Origin: Poriferisodalis sp965231925 | GTDB lineage: Bacteria; Actinomycetota; Acidimicrobiia; Acidimicrobiales; Poriferisodalaceae | Reading direction: 5' to 3' | Length of the DNA stretch: 64,000 bases | NCBI GenBank assembly: GCA_965231925.1 | Contig: OZ246894.1 | Coordinates: 3,534,001 to 3,598,000 of the forward strand | Shown: piece after piece, positions 59,063 through 64,000 of the stretch | Layout: each line of letters opens with the position of its first letter | Position numbering within the stretch: the stretch's first letter is position 1 | Translations under genes and position numbers: made by a program | Notes under the pieces: generated by a model | The model's input: the letters and a program-made list of their open reading frames with translations, nothing else | Database searches by the model: none | Told to the model about the DNA's origin: nothing

Positions 59063-59584
59063 GAATCACCCATCAGCGCTGTCGCCGAATGTAGCGACAC
59101 GCCCAACCGGGAGTACCAAGGACACCGGACTTCGCGTTGCTGGAATCCGCCACTTGAGCGGCACTGAAGGGATGCGGGACGCTTGGCCAGCATCGCAGCA
59201 GCGACGCTGCTCGCCTGGGCGCTGCGGCAGAATCCCGGCCGTCTACAGCATCCGTGAGCACTACAGTGGCGCACAAGATGCTTTCCGTGCAGAACCGCAA
59301 GTCGGACCGCTCCGAGCGCGAGGCCGAGCCCTGCCAAGCCATCGTCGGCCTCGACAACGGCGCGCACCGGTGCCTCGCGCAGCGCTCGGCGGGCATGCAC
59401 AAGCGGACGGATGTCGCACGGATGTCGCGGGTGAACCCTGACGTGCTGGTGATCGACGATCCGGCGGAGCGCCCTGTCGAGTCTGAGGCGTTGCGCCGGT
59501 CCGACTCGATGGAGGCGGTGGTCCGCCTTGGAGACCAGCGCGCCTAGCCCGTCCGGGCCGCCGCTACGCCGGCACACGGCGACC
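59063..59584. other. Junction between island and tad locus, no clear gene
   Basis: An open frame at 59254-59547 (KMLSVQNRKSDRSEREAEPC, then IDDPAERPVESEALRRSDSM) has no recognisable family. No tRNA, integrase or tadC-end repeat was seen here, so the right border of the island cannot be fixed precisely. Confidence 0.4.
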
Positions 59585-60220
59585 GTGAGCCGCATTGGGA
59601 TGCTGTCGGCGCTGCCCATGCCCACCGCACAGCCGCTGCGTCGGCACGCAGGCAGGGCGGCTGCGCGCAGCGACGAGCGGGGCGAGGTGTCCCTGCGCCA
59701 CGGCGGCCCGCTGGCCCCGCCGAGCGAAGCGGCACGGCGCCGCGACGAGCGGGGCGAAGTGTTCCCGGTGGCGATCCTGTTCGGCGGCGTGCTGCTGACC
59801 GTGCTGCTCGCGCTGCACATGACGCTGTTCTCGCTGGCGCGCACTGCGGCCAGCTCAGCGGCCGATCTGGGCCTGGTCGCCGCGCAGGGCACCCCGCCGG
59901 GCGCCTGGCCCGATCCCCTCGCCCCTCCGCCGGACTGTGCGCAGTGGACCGACCCGGTGTCGGGCGAGACGGTGGCGCCGAAGAGCTATCGGGAGTGCGC
60001 AGGCATACTCGCCGCATGGGAGGCCATGCTGACCAACCACGCCATGGTGTCCCATGCCCGCCAGCCCGCAGTGTTCGTGGACGAAGACCTCGGCGTGGCG
60101 CGGGTGGTCACCTTTGGAGCTGTCCGCTCCCCGGTGTTCGGCTTCATCGAAGTCCGCGGAATCGCCTGCGGCCCGCTCGACCAGACGCTCCACGGCGGTG
60201 CCTCGGCGGCGCGATGCTGA
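59585..60220 (+). CDS. TadE-like pilus assembly protein 1
   Basis: 211 residues from GTG 59585 (TTG 59528 is possible). After a basic leader the TadE-type junction DERGEVFPVAILFGGVLLTV leads into a membrane helix and LHMTLFSLARTAASSAADLG, the usual helix after it, then an extracytoplasmic domain with four cysteines. It overlaps the next gene by seven bases. Minor pilins of this kind prime or cap the Flp pilus. Confidence 0.65.
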   Translation: MSRIGMLSALPMPTAQPLRRHAGRAAARSDERGEVSLRHGGPLAPPSEAARRRDERGEVFPVAILFGGVLLTVLLALHMTLFSLARTAASSAADLGLVAAQGTPPGAWPDPLAPPPDCAQWTDPVSGETVAPKSYRECAGILAAWEAMLTNHAMVSHARQPAVFVDEDLGVARVVTFGAVRSPVFGFIEVRGIACGPLDQTLHGGASAARC

Positions 60221-60762
60221 GCCGGCTGCTCGCCGCCGCGTTCGGGCCACGCCGCCGCATGGACGAGACAGGCTCGGGCACCGCCATCGGCGTGGCGGTG
60301 CTCTACCCGATGCTGATCGTGGTGATCGTGGCATTGAACGCCATCATCACCGCCAGCCGCACCGAGCATTCCCTCCAGGCAGCCGCCGACCAGGCAGCGC
60401 GCACCGCATCGCTGTGCTGCGAGCTGATCGACGACGCCCGGGTCACGGCCCGTGGCAGCCTGGCTGCAGATTCCTTGCAGTGCGTCAACGACGCCGCCGA
60501 AGAGTCCGAGATCGATTTCTTCGACGTCGGCGGCAACCGGGTGCTGCCACCTCCCGCCCCGAACGACGCTTCCGAACCCAAGGCTGAACGGCCTCATGTG
60601 CCGCCGGCGGGCACCGTGCAAGTGCATGTGACGTGCACGCTGTCGGCGGGCACCTGGGGCCGCATGTTCGCCGGCCCCGAAGGCGTGCAGCGGCGCGCCG
60701 TCGGCCAGGCCGTCGTCGATCCGTACCGTTCGCGGCTGATCTCAGTCGACCAGGGCCCATGA
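60214..60762 (+). CDS. TadE-like pilus assembly protein 2
   Basis: 182 residues from ATG 60214. DETGSGTAIGVAVLYPMLIV continues into a membrane helix and ALNAIITASRTEHSLQAAAD with QAARTASLCCELIDDARVTA, the standard TadE pattern (short cytoplasmic head, helix, amphipathic helix). The rest is extracytoplasmic. Overlaps the next start by four bases (ATGA). Confidence 0.72.
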   Translation: MLSRLLAAAFGPRRRMDETGSGTAIGVAVLYPMLIVVIVALNAIITASRTEHSLQAAADQAARTASLCCELIDDARVTARGSLAADSLQCVNDAAEESEIDFFDVGGNRVLPPPAPNDASEPKAERPHVPPAGTVQVHVTCTLSAGTWGRMFAGPEGVQRRAVGQAVVDPYRSRLISVDQGP

Positions 60763-61376
60763 GCACCGCAAGCGCCCCGCGCCGACGCACTGCACCCGGA
60801 ACGAACGCCGGTTGGCGCCCGCGCACCCTCCAGCACGCAATGACGGGCGGCGACGTGGTCGATGCGACGGACCCTGACGGTGCGTCGCGCCCGCACACCC
60901 TCAAGCACGCAATGACGGGCGGCGACGAGCGCGGCGACTTCGCGATCTTCATTGCGGTGATCGCGGCGGCGCTGCTGCTGTTCGGCAGCATCGCCTACGA
61001 CGCCCCGCGGCTGATGACGGCGCGCCAGCACGCTGTCCACGCCGCCAACGAGGCAGCGCGTGCGGCTGCGGCCACCATCGCGGCCGGGGGCACGTTCGGC
61101 GATGCCCGCGACACGGCCGACCTCGTGCTCAGCAGCAGGCTGTCGCCGTACGGCGCGACCATCGGTCGCCTCGGCGGCCTGCACTGCGTCGGCAACCGGG
61201 TGGAGGTGACCGTCTCGACGTGGTACTCGAACCGCTCGGCGCTGGGAGTGTTCCGCACGCGACAGCCCATCACCGCGAGCGGCGCGGCCGAGGCGGTGCT
61301 TACGGGCCCCGACGGGCAGCCGACACCGCTGCAGTATCTGCCCGAGTGTCCGCTGGTGAGCGCGGACGGGCCGTGA
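60759..61376 (+). CDS. TadE/TadG-like pilus assembly protein 3
   Basis: 205 residues from ATG 60759. Two near-identical segments in the head (RPRTLQHAMTGGD and RPHTLKHAMTGGD) precede DERGDFAIFIAVIAAALLLF, a membrane helix, and MTARQHAVHAANEAARAAAA. The double segment is also a DNA repeat (CACCCTC-AGCACGCAATGACGGGC). Extracytoplasmic part has two cysteines. Stop and next start overlap. Confidence 0.68.
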   Translation: MSTASAPRRRTAPGTNAGWRPRTLQHAMTGGDVVDATDPDGASRPHTLKHAMTGGDERGDFAIFIAVIAAALLLFGSIAYDAPRLMTARQHAVHAANEAARAAAATIAAGGTFGDARDTADLVLSSRLSPYGATIGRLGGLHCVGNRVEVTVSTWYSNRSALGVFRTRQPITASGAAEAVLTGPDGQPTPLQYLPECPLVSADGP

Positions 61377-62710
61377 TGACACCGAGGCGAAGGTGCCGGC
61401 CAGCGTGCGGCGGCAGCCGACGCGCCGTGATGCTCGCGCACGGCGCACGGCGCACCACCACGACAGGCGGCGGCCGGCCGGCCGCAGCCCGCGACCAGCT
61501 CGTTCACGACGCGCTGCGTCCGCTCCGCGGTACGACTGGCAGCGGCCGGCTGCCCGCAGCCCGCGACGGCGGCCACACACAACGACGACGGCGCGCAGCG
61601 ACGACGGGCCCCAGTTGGCGTCGGGTGGCTGCGCTCGCGGCGGGCGCGGCGATGCTGTGCTCCACGGCTGCCTGCACCGGCACTGCTGCGGGCCTTGACA
61701 GTTCGCGAAACGACGCCAACGCACAGGTGCCAGACGATTCGCTTGGCGCGGCCAGCACCAGGGATGCCCAACGGCCGCTGGTCGTGGAGGCGCCACGGGC
61801 CTCAGGCGCTGCATGGCTCGACGCCGCCGCCGATCCGCGCACTCCCCAAGGCGCAGCGCGGGCACGTCACCTGCCGCGCTGGACGCCGGATCTCGACGGT
61901 GCGTTCCCGCCCGCGGTGTGCGGCAGCTCGTGGGAGCTCGACGCCATCGCCGAGCGAGCACACGGCATCGACATCGGCGCCTATGGCGATCCCGCCGCCA
62001 TGGCTGCGCTGGCAGTCATGCGATATGAGCACCTGCTGTCACGCGCCATGGCCGCGCCCAGTGCCCTGGCGCAGCTGTGCGTCGCAGTCGCCGCAGTCGA
62101 CCCCGCCCGCCGTGAGGCACTCGCCGAACTCGCGTCGCTGATCGGCCGTGCGCCCGCCCCCGGCCCAGACGCCAGCGGTGCAGACGTGCCGGCAGTGCCC
62201 GACTTGCTCAATGCGCCATGCGCGCCACAGGAACGCCGGGAAGACCCTGGCACGGGCGCATCGGCCGCCGCGAGTGTCGAATGCGTCACGAGCATCCCCA
62301 CGACGGTCCTGGTGGTCGCCCTCGGACCTTCGGTGGGCCTGGCTGCGGCGTGCATCCCGGCTCACCCCCCCCCAGATGACCGGGCGACGACCGAGGCAGA
62401 TCCCGGCGGCGCTGATCCGTCCGGCGGGCTGCCCGCCATGCTGCGGGCCTATGAGCTCGTGCCGGCTCGGGGCATCGAGGATGCCGTGATCGATATCTCC
62501 TACCGGGTGGCCCGCACCAGCGAGCGGCCCGCTGCTGACTGCTCGAACATGGCCGCATGGGCGGACGAGTGGGACCGGCAGGTACACGAGTGGCTCGCGG
62601 AGGGCCAGGTGTGGCAGCCCATGGGCACAGCGGTCACGATCGAGCATCTGTGCGGTGCGCGAGACGAGCCTGACACCGGCGACTGCCCCGCACAATGGGG
62701 CGGGCCATGA
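61376..62710 (+). CDS. Probable secreted lipoprotein of the tad locus
   Basis: 444 residues from ATG 61376. The first 80 residues are arginine-rich; then WRRVAALAAGAAMLCSTAAC looks like a lipoprotein signal with lipobox STAAC, so the real start may be GTG 61625. The mature part is helical with paired cysteines (LPRWTPDLDGAFPPAVCGSS, AAMAALAVMRYEHLLSRAMA). No family recognised, but its place after the TadE-like genes suggests a role in pilus assembly or anchoring. Confidence 0.6.
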   Translation: MTPRRRCRPACGGSRRAVMLAHGARRTTTTGGGRPAAARDQLVHDALRPLRGTTGSGRLPAARDGGHTQRRRRAATTGPSWRRVAALAAGAAMLCSTAACTGTAAGLDSSRNDANAQVPDDSLGAASTRDAQRPLVVEAPRASGAAWLDAAADPRTPQGAARARHLPRWTPDLDGAFPPAVCGSSWELDAIAERAHGIDIGAYGDPAAMAALAVMRYEHLLSRAMAAPSALAQLCVAVAAVDPARREALAELASLIGRAPAPGPDASGADVPAVPDLLNAPCAPQERREDPGTGASAAASVECVTSIPTTVLVVALGPSVGLAAACIPAHPPPDDRATTEADPGGADPSGGLPAMLRAYELVPARGIEDAVIDISYRVARTSERPAADCSNMAAWADEWDRQVHEWLAEGQVWQPMGTAVTIEHLCGARDEPDTGDCPAQWGGP

Positions 62711-62828
62711 AGCGGCGCGACGTCGTGGCCGCTGCCGGATCGGGCTGTGCCTGCCGGCGCCGGGGCGAAGGGCGTCGTCCATGAGACTGGGGCGGGCCGT
62801 GCGAATGCGAACCGGGAGGGCGAATCCC

Positions 62829-64000
62829 ATGTTCAAGGAGCTGAGATTCAAGAAGCTGATCTGTGCGTTGGTTGCGATGGCGGTGGTGCTGTCGCCGTGG
62901 GGGTCAGACGTGCTGCCCGAGCCGCTGGACCGCCTCGGCGCCGAGCCGGCGCTTGCGCAGCAGCCGCCGACCGCCGCGGTCATCGACGGCACTCCCGCCC
63001 CTTGCCCACAGTCGGTGCCCGGCGGACCGCAATGGGCGTTCTATGGCGATCCGCCCGATCCGCGGTCGCCGCTGTGCTGGGTCGAGAGCTACCTGCCGTG
63101 CCCGCGGAGCCCGCTGTCCGCAGGCGGCCAGATGAGCATGGTCGCGGATCGGACGGACCTGTGCGAAGCGGTGGCGACCGTCGGCGACGACGCCGACATC
63201 GTGAACGACTGTCTCCGGGTGAACGCAGACGGCCATCTGGTCGACGACAACGGAGATCCGGTACCAAAGCTCGACGGCAACGGCGATCCGGAACTCGACG
63301 CCGACGGCAACCGCATCCCTGTCGACTTCAGCTCGAGCACCAACCCCATGCCGGCGGGCGTTGATGACTTCGTGAACCGCTACGAGATCGCAGGCGGCGC
63401 GCCGACCTGCCGGCTGCTCGCCCCGTCGGGCTGCCCGACAGATGAAGGGCTGTACCGCGTCAGCCGCACTGCGTGCCGGGGCTATGTGCGCCGCACCTGG
63501 ACATGCCCGACCACCCATCCGATCGCGTTGAACCGATCCAACCGGTGCTATGGCAGATCGGCGATCGACATGTCGTCGGGCCACCCGGCCTGCAACCAGA
63601 ATCCGCCGGTGGCCGTCGTCGACTGCGAGAACTATGTCGGCGCAGATTTCGTGGCGAACCCCGACGCGGCCGCATGCGACGAGTTCGACCGCCGCTACAA
63701 CGAGGCGCACCCCGCCACCGAGCCGCCGCTCGACACCTTCGAGCCGGCGGCGAATGCTCACTGGTGCTCCTATGAGGTCATGCACCTGCACCCCAAGTGC
63801 GACCGCAGCAATGCGTCAGACCCCGACTGCGACCCCCAGAGCACAGCAGTGTGCATCATGCGTTCCAGCGGCATCGGCGGCTGCGACGGCGTGGCGCACC
63901 GGATGATCTGCAGCGATCTGCAGGCCGCCTTCGCGAACGCCAGCGGACAGTCGACACCAGACCGAAACGCCATCGACCGGACCTTGGAACGGCTGCGGGA
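62829..64000 (+). CDS. Secreted cysteine-rich protein (3' end beyond window)
   Basis: At least 390 residues from ATG 62829, with GGGAGGGCG upstream, still open at the window end. The N-terminus is a signal peptide (FKELRFKKLICALVAMAVVL) with a cleavage region near AEPALAQQ. The mature part has well over 20 cysteines and calcium-loop-like DDNGDPVPKLDGNGDPELDA and DGNR at about residues 135-160. No family recognised. Following the tad genes on the same strand, it could be a pilus-associated adhesin. Confidence 0.65.
   Translation, partial: MFKELRFKKLICALVAMAVVLSPWGSDVLPEPLDRLGAEPALAQQPPTAAVIDGTPAPCPQSVPGGPQWAFYGDPPDPRSPLCWVESYLPCPRSPLSAGGQMSMVADRTDLCEAVATVGDDADIVNDCLRVNADGHLVDDNGDPVPKLDGNGDPELDADGNRIPVDFSSSTNPMPAGVDDFVNRYEIAGGAPTCRLLAPSGCPTDEGLYRVSRTACRGYVRRTWTCPTTHPIALNRSNRCYGRSAIDMSSGHPACNQNPPVAVVDCENYVGADFVANPDAAACDEFDRRYNEAHPATEPPLDTFEPAANAHWCSYEVMHLHPKCDRSNASDPDCDPQSTAVCIMRSSGIGGCDGVAHRMICSDLQAAFANASGQSTPDRNAIDRTLERLR

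Noticed and set aside
59254..59547. Possible 97-residue protein at the right island border
   Set aside because: No ribosome site, no family and composition typical of chance frames; left as unassigned sequence.
13826..59584. Prophage or integrative conjugative element
   Set aside because: No integrase, phage structural, conjugation or replication gene was recognised, only IS transposases.
1..64000. tRNA or rRNA genes as island attachment sites
   Set aside because: No tRNA-like cloverleaf or rRNA sequence was recognised on reading; a covariance search would be needed to exclude one completely.

Overview
The window is high-GC DNA with the protein families and GTG/TTG start use of an actinobacterium. 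A DUF222/13E12-type HNH protein, an actinobacterial-type serC, a tad pilus locus and XF1762-type and NYN proteins suggest an Acidimicrobiia-like lineage, but no rRNA, tRNA or unambiguous marker gene is present and the taxonomic guess is weak.

Layout. Bases 1-13825 look mostly like ordinary chromosome: a truncated DUF4143 ATPase at the left edge, a large secreted RCC1-repeat protein with a damaged 5' end, an amidohydrolase, an aminotransferase-serA pair facing serC, and the first half of a tad (Flp pilus) locus (cpaB, cpaF/tadA, tadB, tadC). Bases 59585-64000 resume on the same strand with three TadE/TadG-like genes, a probable lipoprotein and a cysteine-rich secreted protein cut by the window end. 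A pilin-like gene at 22142-22579 may be a stranded piece of the same locus.

The roughly 45.8 kb between tadC and the tadE-like genes is an accessory island packed with toxin-antitoxin and putative defence genes and with insertion sequences. In order: an HNH endonuclease, NYN nuclease 1, an orphan AAA ATPase and an AbiE-type pair, arranged in modules that each end in a copy of the tadC 3' end; three tandem-repeat coiled-coil membrane genes with minisatellites; NYN nuclease 3; an IS3 element; an Xre-RES module whose toxin is split by an IS1182-type element; a second AbiE-type pair; an MNT-type nucleotidyltransferase; an IS630 element; a hicBA module whose antitoxin is split by a 100-bp MITE-like insert; a truncated nucleotidyltransferase pair; hipBA; IS5/IS256 debris; a HigBA-like pair; an AAA ATPase with a putative PD-(D/E)XK partner; two inverted IS1182 copies bracketing NYN nuclease 2, a GNAT gene and an IS110; dinJ-yafQ; and an IS1595-type transposon carrying a NotI-like endonuclease and a D12 adenine methyltransferase, inserted upstream of a hipB-hipA fusion.

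No phage, plasmid replication or tyrosine/serine integrase gene was recognised, so the way the island assembled is inferred only from repeats. The strongest leads are the IS1595-borne restriction-modification cassette, the conserved two-dyad leader in front of two of the three NYN genes (with a terminator-like hairpin in front of the third), the serial copies of the tadC 3' end around cargo modules, and several toxin-antitoxin modules whose inactivation can be read to the base.
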